Below are positions 35,601 to 46,430 of a DNA stretch of 64,000 nt, piece by piece. The stretch comes from Siphonodentalium dalli. Its lineage: Eukaryota > Mollusca > Scaphopoda > Gadilida > Siphonodentaliidae. The notes under the pieces are model-generated. The model saw only the letters and a program-made list of their open reading frames with translations, did not search any database and was not told the origin of the DNA. Made by a program: the position numbers and the translations under genes. Positions within the stretch are counted from its first letter, which is position 1. Each line of letters begins with the position of its first letter. The stretch covers positions 85,842,324 to 85,906,323 of the forward strand of contig CP136061.1 in the NCBI GenBank assembly GCA_032622095.1. The letters run 5' to 3'.

Positions 35601-36063
35601 TTCTATGTATACTATAGGGAGAATGAACATGTATAGGATATCCAATAAAGAGCGTTTGTTGAAGCATTTATTGCGAGGGTCTTAATTGCAACTAAGAGTC
35701 CTTTAACATCATGCCTCCATAAACATCTGGTAATTTGTTCACTTAGAAGCCACAACATGCATGTTAGCTTTGATAATTCCAATTAACAAAAATATTCCTG
35801 ATGCATAATGCCCCATTATCAGTATGTTTGTACAGTCTGTCAGGATGACTGAGGTGTCACTGGCTTTAAAGATTATCCCGCACGAAGAGCTGTGTTAATT
35901 TTCTATTGTTTATGGTGTTCCTTTGCTTCAGATACTGATGAAATAATGCGGTTAAGCTGATAATCTGAAATTCAGTGATTTCATTGGCCGTGTGATACGA
36001 ACACATCTCATCTTTGGCCGCCAAATAAAAACTAAACAAAACAACACAAGACAAACATGGCAT
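35601..36063 (-). repeat. Right palindrome arm, inner part
   Basis: Mirror of 35160-35600. The centre lies near 35606, in the TATGTATACTATAGGGAGAA region between two copies of the CCTATACATGTTC/GAACATGTATAGG pair. The inner 100 bp are almost perfect (CTCTTTATTGG / CCAATAAAGAGCGTTTGTTG). The arms differ further out by small indels. The symmetry stops at 36063, where a foreign segment begins. Confidence 0.8.
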
Positions 36064-37067
36064 GTAATCTTTTTTCGATCCAATCCGTGTTCCGACCGCT
36101 GACGAGAGAGGACGTCCTGGATCGAGCGCTCCGGGACTTAGCTATCTCGCTCAGCGCTCGGATTACTGACTTCGGCCGGACATGGATTCATCTATAATCC
36201 CAGCCGAAGTCAGGGACGTTCTCATCTCACTCCACGTGGATCCCTGCCTGGCCTGGAATTTACGCAGGTCGGGTAGCCACGTGAAGCTTTTTCTGGACTT
36301 CCGAGTTACGCCATCAAGGTCCTTTTCAGGACCCTCTGTTGGAGGTAACTCGGATGCTGGAGCCCACCAGCAACCCACCACCACGGGAGAAGACTCAACC
36401 AGAAATGATGAAAAAGAGAAAGAAAAAGACCCCGTCACAGCGCCACAGGGACGCCGACAGGAAGGCCAAGTGGAAAAGGAGAACTGAGAGACGCCCAGTT
36501 CTCCCCCACTTGGCATCCAGGCAAGAAGATCAGCCGGCGACAGTTACCACCAGCAGCAGCAGGGAAGCCGACGTGAACCCGGAGGTCCCTGCTGTTGACC
36601 CAGCGGACAGCAGCCACCAGTGGAACAAGGGACACCGACGTCACCCGGTCGTCCCTTCCACCGACGTCGAGATGGCGACACCACCAAGCCATGATCCACC
36701 AGGGGCGGAAAACAACACCTTCGCCCCTGCGACGCCGGAATACCAAGAAAGACCGGCGCCGCCTGAGGACAAGAAAGCAATAGAGAAGGAAAGACGGAGG
36801 ATTAAAACATCAATCATGAAACACTACTGAGCAGGATAGACGTACCACCTCAGTAACTACGAGTTCTTCCTGCTGAGAGATCGCCAGGTGTTCAGAGGGC
36901 CAGACCAACACGAGAGAACACCTGGGATCGTTAACGTGTTTACGAATCATGGCCAAGTCCAACTCAACTGCTCGAAACAGCCGTCACCAATCAAGAAAAT
37001 AAATTAAGGTCAACCAATTCAGGCCAATCCAATCGAGGTCACCACACACAAAGAAACCAAAAATTGC
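36064..37067 (+). mobile_element. 1-kb GC-richer insert splitting the palindrome arm
   Basis: The palindrome mirror is lost at 36063 and resumes at 37068 (GCGCAGTGTTCGTGATATTC, mirroring the left-arm sequence near 35140). The insert therefore entered one arm after the inversion, or was lost from the other. It is clearly richer in G+C than its surroundings and carries one broken frame (next entry). No terminal repeats were found. It may be the 5' part of a retroelement. Confidence 0.65.
36182..36833 (+). pseudogene. Gag/ORF1-like basic protein, frameshifted
   Basis: Two overlapping plus-strand frames look like one broken ORF. The first (from 36182) gives MDSSIIPAEVRDVLISLHVD, then LAWNLRRSGSHVKLFLDFRV. 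The second (to the TGA at 36828-36830) gives a Pro/Ser/Gln linker, the basic patch MMKKRKKKTPSQRHRDADRK, then acidic and Pro-rich stretches ending KKAIEKERRRIKTSIMKHY. The crossover is about 36330-36420. The pattern of a hydrophobic VxLxLxF strand followed by a KKKxPSxxxRD basic motif recalls, from memory, nucleic-acid-binding first ORFs of invertebrate retroelements. It has no zinc knuckle. No RT follows. Family not established. Confidence 0.5.
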
Positions 37068-37579
37068 GCAGTGTTCGTGATATTCGAGAGACTGCACAAT
37101 CATGGATTTAATTAAAATTCGAGTGTCACACGTAAGTGTTTAAGTCTATAAACACAATTTGATTTGAATATTCTTTCCAACAGTCTGATCATTCATGCGT
37201 TCAAACCAGTTAATCTATTTTGTAACTTGGCTTTTAGTCGCCGGGCTCCGGAATCTGGGCTTTTAGTCCCAACTGAAATAAAAATAAGTGCGAATTATAA
37301 GAAATGAAGTGTAAAATTCCCTTAAAATATCACATTTGATGCGTCTTCTGATACATGGTGTATATTCGTATTTTGTGGATGAAGTGCTGCTAAGAACGGC
37401 TTAGTTGGAACGATAAAAACGGCTTCAGTCGGCCATTCTATTTGTTTTACGAGAAAAAGTAGCGCTCTTTCTTGGAGCGAATTTATGCAACAATTTTACC
37501 GCGTAGTGGACCCATTTGGAAAAAAATACATTCCCTGTGTCTAATCCTACATATTGATATACTATAAGCCCCATTATAT
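37068..37579 (-). repeat. Right palindrome arm, outer part
   Basis: Inverse of about 34807-35150. Shared words are CGAATATCACGAACACTGCG, GGCGACTAAAAGCCAAGTTA and GTGTCTAATCCTACAT. Relative to the left arm it carries an extra segment of about 170 bp (about 37300-37475), in the place where the left arm has only a short ATATTCG link. Confidence 0.75.
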
Positions 37580-37810
37580 TTCTCGCGCTTTACACTATGA
37601 AACAATCCATATTATATGGACTTTTTTTGTGTTCACTTTCTTTCATCGTGTGGTGGATGCTCTGAACAGGAAACCGAGAACTGGCCCTGTGTCTTGACAT
37701 ATACTGTTCCAGATGTTCTTTCGAATTGGTCTCGTCCTTCGTTGACCTGTTCCTCGTTCCGTTCCTGTTACTTCAAATTCGTCAATTCGTACCATAATCT
37801 GTTCCTATTC
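37580..37810 (-). repeat. Degenerate copy of the composite's inverted end
   Basis: TTCTCGCGCTTTACACTATG and later CCTGTTCCTCGTTCCGTTCC followed by TGTTAC..CAAATTCGTCAATT are weathered versions of the 43.4-44.1 kb end sequence. An older right boundary may therefore have lain here, before the LINE arrived. Confidence 0.55.
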
Positions 37811-38178
37811 CTGGTTTGAGATAACTTCGCCTACTGAATTTTCTGATTGGCTGAGCCATATATCCTATATATAGATATTTGTCCCGGGCATCTAAGATTT
37901 CGCCTAAACGATATAAATCATTTTCATACTTTGTCTGAACTTTATTGCACAAAAAGCATTTTATGCGACAGAAATGAATACAGTGAGTGATACTCTTTCC
38001 ATTTCTGTAAATACTTGGCAGTGACATTGCGTAATTCGTGAGAAATCTGCGACTTTCCGGTGTCAATGTAAACACATCGGCGGGAAAATAACTGACAGAA
38101 AATTTGCTACATAAATGAATAATATGAAAGATTGAGACCTAAATCGGAAGAAATAACATATTACATATATAAACCAAC

Positions 38179-38943
38179 ATGTCTAGACGTAAATCTACGA
38201 ACACAACTAAAGAAATAAAGGAGGATGAGCTTAAAAAAACTATTACAGACACTCTACTGAAAGACGACACCCTCCTGAAAAAACTGCTCGAAAATTTGGC
38301 GGACAAAATAGTAAACCAAATACTATCGGATGACAATACGAAAGCCAACTTGATCCAAGCCATTGTTACGAATGATGAATTTACTAAAGCTGTAGAAGAT
38401 TGTTCAAATGATAATTATATAACTCAAAGGTTAAGTGACTTAGAAAATGTAGTGTGTAAGTTGAGGGTAGACAACTTGAAGCTGAAAGACGAGGTTAATA
38501 ACCTAGAGCAATACAGCAGAAGGAACTGCTTGTTAATTCATGGAGTGCCTGAAAAGGAAAATGAAAGCACCAACAAAATAGCCTTCGACATCTTTCATGA
38601 CGCCCTCAAAGTTCCAATAGAACCCAATGAAATCGGGAGAACGCACAGGCTTGGTAAGCGAAATAAAGGAAACAAGAAACCAAGGGCAATCATAGTGTGA
38701 TTAACCAGACATGACGTAAAACATGATCTGTTCATGTCCAAGAGGAAACTTAAGAACTGTACCCTATATGGTGCGACCAAGTTAGCGATCACAGAAAGTT
38801 TAACTGGACGAAATATGGAACTGTTAAAATCAGCAAACTCACACGATAGTGTACAGAATACATGGACACTAGATGGCAAGATCATTGCACTTTTGAAAAG
38901 TGGCACTAAAATCCAATTGAAGGACTTAAAGGAATTGGAATAG
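38179..38943 (+). pseudogene. LINE ORF1 (coiled-coil RNA-binding protein), one nonsense change
   Basis: MSRRKSTNTTKEIKEDELKK starts a charged N-terminus. A heptad-like stretch (LSDLENVVCKLRVDNLKLKD...) leads into NLEQYSRRNCLLIHGVPEKE, the conserved entry to the RRM-like domain of LINE ORF1 proteins. Then come EIGRTHRLGKRNKGNKKPRA and IIV. A TGA at 38698-38700 follows, and the same frame continues LTRHDVKHDLFMSKRKLKNC to KDLKELE and a stop at 38941-38943. Copy 1 has AGA (Arg) where the TGA lies, so this is a point nonsense mutation of a protein of about 254 residues. The protein would coat LINE RNA and act as a nucleic-acid chaperone. Confidence 0.85.
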
Positions 38944-39593
38944 AGGATGATGAGAACATAATTTGCACTAAATATGTGCACATTATGCCAATTGTTTATT
39001 ACATGTTTATATATACCCCCCTCATGACATATCTTTCTTCTATCTTTGTTCTCTTCTTAAATGTATACATGTATATGTACACAACTGCATACTATACCTG
39101 ATCATAAAACAGCTATACTCAGTTCTTATAATGTCAATATATATACGATAATATCAGTATCATCCATAACTCGAATGAATTTTTTATTTTTATTGTTTTA
39201 AATAAACCTACCGTAGGTTGATTTAATTCAATTTCATTGAATCTTGAAGTTAATTCAATTTCATTGAATCTTCCATAAATTGAATATATATGATATCACA
39301 AAATACATTCAACTTTAACTACTACTTTAAATACTTTCATAATACTAAAAATATACTCAGTTAGTAAAACCTATACCTCAGATAAAATATATACATACTA
39401 ATTTATACATATAACTATATATGTATATGTACTCACTAATGAATTCCACTCAATCCATATACTCTGATCACATTTCAGCATACCCCCTGTCAGTTTACTG
39501 CGACTAAGACTCACAACTGGATACCTAAACTCACAAATTTTGAACACCGAAAGCTCAGATTACCCCCCACCCCCACCCCTCCATCCTAATAAT
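38944..39593. other. LINE copy 2 inter-ORF spacer
   Basis: AT-rich, no frame. Contains AATTCAATTTCATTGAATCTT twice near 39225-39270, close in sequence to the element's own TTGAATC tail, and a C-rich run just before the ORF2 start. Confidence 0.6.
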
Positions 39594-42500
39594 ATGCCTT
39601 TAAAATAGCCATGTACAAATTGCAAGAAATCAGTAAGAATAAACCAAGATGCCCTATGCTGTGACTCATGTGATAAATGGATACACCTATGTTGCTCTAT
39701 GCTATCAAAAAAAGACTATGCTAAACTGAGTTTGATCAAGCACCTTGGTTTTGTTACCATTGCATTGGACGAATGTTCCCATTTAATCACATAGTGGATG
39801 AAACACTACTCAGACTAGCTATATTCGATATGAAGCATGACCACGACCACTTATCTATCACATCAAACAAATCGCTATTTATGAATCCTTTTACTCTAAA
39901 TGATGACTTTCGGACAGAACACCTAATTGAAGAAGATGAGAACGCATTAGATCCTCAAAATTCTGAACTTTCTTCCAACTATACTCTCCTTGAAGAATTC
40001 AATGAGAATGTAAAATCAAAAAACCATACTATATCAACCTCGATGATACATTTCAATATACGTTCCCTTTTGAGAAATATTGACAAAATGACTACTTTTC
40101 TAAATACCTGCAGACATAGCTTTGGCATAATTGGAATCACCGAGAGCTGACTGACAGATGACTCACCCTTACAACTAACTCAAATCAATGACTATAGTTT
40201 CTATGAAAATCACAGAAGTGAAAGAACTGGTGGTGGTGTGGGCCTATATGTTCACTCAAGTATTAAAGCACAGGTACGAACTGATCTTTCGATATTCAGT
40301 GAATCCATTGAGAGTATATTCGTTGAATTACCTTCTAAAAAAAATAAAAGCTAATTGGTAGGTTGTATATACAGATGTCCAAACTCAGACACAAATATTT
40401 TCCTTGAAAAACTAGAAACATTACTAGAAAAAATACAAAAAGAAAAGAAAGAGTGTTTTCTGATGGGAGATTTTAACATTAACATAAGTAGTGATAATAC
40501 CTCTGGTAAAAAATTTATGAACTTACTGAAATCATTTATGTTACTACCAACCATAACCAAACCTACTAGAATTACTGATTTCAGTGCAACTCTTATAGAC
40601 AATATATTTTCCAACTGCCACCTATCTTCCTCAAGCACATCTGGTATATTTGTGGAGGACATAACTGATCATTTACTAATCTACCTTCTGGTAAAAGAGA
40701 GAATGATGACAAAAAAAGATAAAATTATATATAAAAGAGACTTTTCAGATTGCAAAATTCAAAGTTTTATCTCTGAAATGTCTGGCACTAATTGGGATGA
40801 AGTAATAAATTGCCATGAATGCAATGACGCCTATAGAATATTCCATGAGAAAATAATGAATAGTTACAACAGTAGCTTCCCAAAATGTAAAAAAAAGAAT
40901 CAAAGCCACAAATCATCTTACACCATGGATAACAAAAGGAATACTCAACTCCATAAAAAGGAAAAATAAACTGTACAAAACATTCCTAGAATGCCGAACA
41001 AATTACAATAATGATAAATATAAGACATACAGGAATAGGCTAAACTCAGTAATCCGCATGACAAAACAAAAATATTATCATAACAAATTCCAACAATATG
41101 AAGGAAATATAAATGCCACTTGGAAACTCCTAAAAATTATTCTAAATAAGTAAAAAGATAACAACACCACAACAGAATTCCTATACGAGAACAAATACAT
41201 AACTGATAGAAAGATTATTGCATCAAAATTCAATGAATATTTTACAAAAATAGGACCAACACTTGCTGAAAAAATCAAATCTGAACAAAATGCAACTGAC
41301 TACCTGAAACATTCAAATACTTCTTCATTTTTCATTCACCCAACAAATGAACTTGAAGTGATACAGATTCTAAATAATATCAACTCAAAAAAGGCTGCAG
41401 GCATAGATGATCTCAAATGCTCGATCTTAAAACAAAGCTATGAACTCTTCATTAAACCTCTCACACATTCATGCAACCTTTCCCTCTCCCAGGGTGTATT
41501 CCCAGACCTCATGAAAATAGCTAAAGTCATACATATTTATAAAGCTAAAGATCCAACAACTATGAGTAATTATAGACCAGTATCAGTATTACCAGTCTTC
41601 TCTAAGATTATTGAAAAACTAATGTATGATAGACTAAGTAACTACTTAGAAAAATACAGTATTTTATATGACAGTCAATATGGATTTAGAAAGAACCACT
41701 CTACGGTGCTTGCACTAACTGACTTATTAGAAAAAATAACTGGGGCACTTGACAAAAAGGAAACTACCATTGGAGTCTTTTTAGACCTATCAAAAGCTTT
41801 TGATACAATAAACCATAAAATAATGCTTAGCAAACTTGAACATTATGGATGTCGAGGGGTTGCACTGAATTGGTTTTGTAGCTATTTATCGAATAGGAAG
41901 CAATCAGTACAATATGATGGTTATATATCTAGCCAGATACTTATTTCCTGTGGTGTTCCACAGGGGTCTCTTCTTGGTCCCCTTCTTTTTCTCATATACA
42001 TGAATGATTTGCCTAACATATGTAAAGATTTGAAATTGATACTTTTTGCGGATGATACTAATGCCTTTTATTCAAATAGTAATATTGGAAGACTGTATGA
42101 GAAAGTAAACACTGAGATGAATAAAATGTGTGAATGGTTCTCAGCTAACAAATTATCACTCAATCTTGAAAAAACTAACTATATGCTTTTTACAAATACT
42201 GACCTTAAAAAGAAGAACATTCTCTTACCTGAACTAAACATTAAAGGAGGAGTGATAAACAGGGTCAAAAATACAAAATTCCTTGGTATAAACATTGAAG
42301 AAAACTTGTCCTGGGATATACATATTGATACAATCACCTCAAAACTTTCTAGAAACCTGGGAATAATGAGGAAAGTCAGCGAAGTTGTTCCAAGAGAAAC
42401 CATGAAGAATCTTTATTCCACGCTTATTCTTCCTCATCTGACCTACTGCAATGCTATCAATAGCTACATTATGCTATAGAAAAGTAAATGTTAATAACAT

Positions 42501-42827
42501 CTGTAAAGAAAACAATTTTTATTAATTAGGGATATTGGAAATATGCAGATGATTAAAATGTTACATGATTTTCAACAAAAGAAACTCCCAAAATCATTAT
42601 CACTGTTCACTGAGTTGAATGAAATTCATGATCATAATACTCGATTTAAAGCAAACTCAAATCTATATTGTGAATACAGGAGAACAACTAAAGCAAGGAA
42701 AACTATATCAACCAGAGCAAGATGTTTGTGGAACCAACTCCCAAATGACTGCAAGCTCCGAATTGAAATTGACCAAACCTATCCTAAATATCTGAAGAAG
42801 TACTTCATAAATAAGTACAACACATAG
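39594..42827 (+). pseudogene. LINE ORF2: PHD finger, AP-endonuclease, reverse transcriptase
   Basis: Starts ATGCCTTTAAAATAG, so a stop falls at codon 5. Domains in order: a canonical C4HC3 PHD finger (CTNC, CDSC, WIH, C, then WFCYHC after a frameshift near 39730) and a linker (NPFTLNDDFRTEHLIEED). The endonuclease follows (MIHFNIRSLLRNIDK, IIGITES, GGGVGLYVHSSI, MGDFNINIS, DITDH). After a pre-RT segment (PWITKGILNSIKRKNK) comes the RT with DLSKAFDTIN (about 41784), GVPQGSLLGP (about 41952) and the catalytic FADD (42045-42056). The last part is the tail MQMIKMLHDFQ...RARCLWNQLPNDCKL. Disablements: TAG 39606, frameshift about 39730, TGA 40148 (Trp of ETWL), TAA 40352 (Gln in copy 1), frameshift about 40890-40970 in an A-rich run, TAA 41151, TAG 42477 with a small deletion. 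Target-primed reverse transcription would be its role. Confidence 0.9.
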
Positions 42828-43418
42828 CTGCTTTATTATAAGTCATTAAGTGGTCATCTGAGCCAAGCTATCTGGAAAATAAAGGAATAATATAACATAA
42901 TTATCTAATATTTAACATTTAAACATGCATTTTTATGTTTATTAATCTTAGCCAGAATAAAAATATCTGAAAAGTCACCAAAGAAACAAAGCATTAACAT
43001 TAAACCAGTTATACAAGTAACCATCCAATATATCCTTATCACATGAGTCATAGTACCTAGTATATATTAATCAAACCTGGAGCTCCAAACATTATATTAA
43101 GCTGCAACCCATGAAAAATGAGTGTGAATATATCCCCACCCCACCCGAACCCTCCCATCAGCCCCCACCTATTATGGCCCCTTATTACCTCTCACTCTGA
43201 ACTAGACCTTGTACAGGTACACCTTAATTATTTCTTCTCCACAAACTGCACCCCTATTATAAGTATAAGAATGAATGTGAGCAATATATTACCATGAGGG
43301 CCCTTCCATATAACAAGCTCTGCTTCAATTAGGATCATGTTGTGTGTTTATATAACTTTGTCATTTATTATCTAATAAACTGTATTGAATCTTGAATCTT
43401 GAATCTACGTTCTTCGGG
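42828..43418 (+). other. LINE copy 2 3' UTR and tail
   Basis: AT-rich, non-coding. GGGCCCTTCC...CAAGCTCTGC before the end may fold weakly. It ends in three TTGAATC-type repeats (about 43384-43406), then array sequence resumes. Confidence 0.7.
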
Positions 43419-44100
43419 GTGCTAATTTCCGATTCAACGCTCGCCGTTCCTGACCAATTGTACGCTTTGTTCGCAAAAGTAGTGTCTAACTGTTGCAATA
43501 TTAATGAAGGGGAGATGCTAACCTTTCGAGTGATGTATAATATGTATTTTTACATAGCGTAAAACGCGAGTAATATGCGCTTATATCTCTGTTCCTGATT
43601 CCTGTTAGTCGGATTTTCCCCCGTTTTTGGCTAATTTCTTATTCAACGCTCGCCGTTCCTGGCCAATTGTACGCTTTGTTCGCAACATTATTGTCTAAAT
43701 ATTGCAATATTAAGGAAGGAAAGATGCTAGTCTTTCGAATGATGTATAATATGTATTTTTACATAGCGTAAAACGCGAGAAATGTGAGCTTACACTCTGT
43801 TCCTGAATCCTGTTAGTCGGATTTTTTCCCGTTTTTAGCTAATTTCTTATTCAACGCTCGCCGTTCCTGGCCAATTGTACGCTTTGTTCGCAATATTAGT
43901 GTCTAAATGTTGCAATATTAATGAAGGGGATATGCTAACCTTTCGAGTGATGTATAATATGTATCATTACATAGCGCAAAACGCGAGAAATGTGAGCTTA
44001 TATCTCTGTTCCTCGTTCCTGTTACTCGAAATAGTCATTCTGTTACTCGGAACTCATTCCTGTTCCTCGTTCCGTTCCTGTTACTCGAAATAGTCAATCC
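43419..44100 (-). repeat. Right inverted end: three 208-209-bp monomers plus terminal block
   Basis: TCGCCGTTCC recurs at 43441, 43650 and 43858 (209 and 208 bp). Each monomer has GGCCAATTGTACGCTTTGTT, GCAATATTAATGAAGG-like, TTTCGAGTGATGTATAATAT and CATAGCG.AAAACGCGAG. The array closes with two TTACTCGAAATAGTCA blocks and ends AATAGTCAATCC at 44100. The outermost about 300 bp are the inverse of 33457-33764. The LINE entered the first monomer. Confidence 0.8.
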
Positions 44101-44720
44101 CCATTCGCTGTATACTCACAACCCCCAGCCATGACCATACATCTACTTCATGTATGCATATTCACCCACCAGTGACAATATATCAGCAACAGAAAACGAG
44201 AGGCCGATCACGATTGGCAGATGTTTTAACCCATCCCTTGGCGATTGTAAATTACTATAATCGGAATAATAAATTAGAGTGTTGATGTTGAATTATAGAG
44301 TATACTGTTATGTACTATTATAGACAAATGTATTTATTGGATTTTATGGGTCACTCGCAAATACAAGAGAATTCACTGGCACAGGATAGGTAATGATGCA
44401 CCAGCGCAGCCTTGGATTAAATGTGAAAATGTGACCCGGACATGGAATACTTGGGTTAATAGAGTCCAATTTAAGTTTACAATGATAATGTATCAAATTC
44501 TACCAACAACACAGCCATCAAGATGAGATACCTCACTGCTGACCTATTAATATCAATTATATAGCAGAGCTGTCAACTAATCACTGGCTTTGTTTATGCT
44601 GAACCTTGGCATCTCTATTAAACCTATAACATTTATAGTAGTGTGGCTACATTTTCTCTAATAACAAAATAATGTGTATAATTATCTTGCAGGGTGAATT
44701 TATAACAAACAAAATTTTCC
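44020..44720 (+). repeat. 701-bp tandem duplication, unit 1
   Basis: Starts in the CCTGTTA of the foldback's terminal block and ends at AAAATTTTCC. Every checked landmark recurs exactly 701 bp downstream. It includes the last 75-80 bp of the inverted end plus about 620 bp of flanking DNA. Non-coding. Confidence 0.85.
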
Positions 44721-45421
44721 TGTTAACCGAAATAGTCATTCTGTTACTCGGAACTCATTCCTGTTCCTCGTTCCGTTCCTGTTACTCGAAATAGTCAATC
44801 CCCATTCGCTGTATACTCACAACCCCCAGCCATGACCATACATCTACTTCATGTATGCATATTCACCCACCAGTGACAATATATCAGCAACAGAAAACGA
44901 GAGGCCGATCACGATTGGCAGATGTTTTAACCCATCCCTTGGCGATTGTAAATTACTATAATCGGAATAATAAATTAGAGTGTTGATGTTGAATTATAGA
45001 GTATACTGTTATGTACTATTATAGACAAATGTATTTATTGGATTTTATGGGTCACTCGCAAATACAAGAGAATTCACTGGCACAGGATAGGTAATGATGC
45101 ACCAGCGCAGCCTTGGATTAAATGTGAAAATGTGACCCGGACATGGAATACTTGGGTTAATAGAGTCCAATTTAAGTTTACAATGATAATGTATCAAATT
45201 CTACCAACAACACAGCCATCAAGATGAGACACCTCACTGCTGACCTATTAATATCAATTATATAGCAGAGCTGTCAACTAATCACTGGCTTTGTTTATGC
45301 TGAACCTTGGCATCTCTATTAAACCTATAACATTTATAGTAGTGTGGCTACATTTTCTCTAATAACAAAATAATGTGTATAATTATCTTGCAGGGTGAAT
45401 TTATAACAAACAAAATTTTCC
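44721..45421 (+). repeat. 701-bp tandem duplication, unit 2
   Basis: Nearly identical to unit 1. I noticed TTAACCG for TTACTCG at the join and GAGACACC for GAGATACC later. The CCTGTTA shared at the junction could have primed the duplication. It is either a recent event or an assembly of two haplotypes. Confidence 0.85.
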
Positions 45422-45900
45422 GCAACTCGAATTTTTTTTCCTGCAAATCTGTTTGACTGTTTTTGCAATTAGTTTGGTTTAAACACATCAGAATGTCAAT
45501 ATAAATGACAAATTTCATGATTATCAGACAAACAGTATAGCCCCTAGCCCATGCTAATGGACTGAATTTTGAAATCCAAGATGGTCGCTGGCAGCCATGT
45601 TTTTTTGGCCGAATGACCCAAAAATGACTCGTTTCCTATTTACATGTCAATGTTAACATCCATGACAAATAGTATGCACATACATTCATATACAGCTGTT
45701 TACAGTGAATTCCCTCCGCAAATCTCTGTTTTAGTGTTAAAAGGGGGTGGGTGTCCAAAAATGGTCGGGGAAAAAACTGCCGTAAACATAAAAAAATTTG
45801 GACACGGGGGTGGGTCCCAACAAGGGTCGAAAGGAAAAAATCAGCGTACCTGCCTGGAATTTTTTTCAGACACCTCCCCCTGCTGGAATCGGCATTAATT
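45410..45900 (-). repeat. Dispersed repeat R, copy 2 (inverted)
   Basis: Reverse-complement match to 27480-27985: CCGCAACTCGAA, the CCAAGATGGTCGCTGGCAGC/GGCCGAATGACCC unit of array S, CATGTCAATGTTAACATCCA, GCTGTTTACAGTGAATTCCC, and the G-rich block at 45740-45825. The 84- and 107-codon frames across it are repeat translation. Confidence 0.75.
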
Positions 45901-46005
45901 GGACTTATGAACATAATATATTTTCTGATGAACATGCATATGAATACATTTTCCAACATAGACAGTGATACTACAATAGTGTTATGTATTGTCTGTATAT
46001 TACAT

Positions 46006-46090
46006 GTATGTGTGTGTGTGTGAGGGTGAGGGAGGGTGTGTGTGTGAGGGTGAGGGAGGGTGTGTGCGAGAGAGAGAGAGAGAGAGAGGG
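46006..46090. repeat. (TG)n / (GAGGGTGA)n / (AG)n microsatellite
   Basis: GTGTGTGTGTGAGGGTGAGG repeated, then an AG dinucleotide run. It lies between two oppositely oriented copies of repeat R. Confidence 0.9.
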
Positions 46091-46430
46091 AGAAGTTTAT
46101 ACATAGATTTGCGGGGGGAATTCACTCTAAACAGCTGTATATGAATTTCTGTGCCTACTATTTGTCATGGATGTTAACATTGACATGTAAATAGGAACGA
46201 GTCATTTTGTGGTCATTCGGCCAAAAAAATATGGCTGCCAGCGTCCATCTTGGATTTAAAATTTTGCAACAAAATACAACACGATAATTGCCTGCAGTCA
46301 GTTTAGCAGTTATAATTACATTAGTTCTCTTATTCTTAGGTGTTTTAAGCCAAACTCATTGCAAACAAAAACAATCAAAAAACTTGCAGGAAAACTGTTT
46401 TTGAGTTGCGGAAAAAATTGTTGTTGGTCC
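46091..46430 (+). repeat. Dispersed repeat R, copy 3
   Basis: Direct-orientation copy starting near ATTTGCGGGGGGAATTCACT and ending CTTGCAGGAAAACTG, then TTGCGGAAA. With copy 2 it forms an inverted pair separated by the microsatellite. It lacks the poly-G/C-rich first part. Confidence 0.75.

Larger units (their letters stand above)
37811..43405 (+). mobile_element. LINE copy 2: near-complete CR1/L2-like retrotransposon, dead
   Basis: Order: 5' region (boundary uncertain, 37.8-38.18 kb), ORF1 (38179-38943), about 650-bp spacer, ORF2 with PHD finger, AP-endonuclease, RT and C-terminal tail (39594-42827). A 3' UTR of about 550 bp follows, ending AATAAACTGTATTGAATC plus further TTGAATC units. 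Such short tandem 3' tails are characteristic of CR1/L2-type elements rather than poly-A L1s. It sits inside the right-hand tandem array of the composite foldback, whose sequence resumes at about 43419 (GCTAATTTCCGATTCAACGC). No target duplication was found. Stops and frameshifts in both ORFs make it inactive, though the RT core remains open for 373 codons. Confidence 0.85.

Noticed and set aside
36435-36746. 103-codon minus-strand frame
   Set aside because: Antisense shadow of the basic gag/ORF1-like frame in the GC-richer insert.
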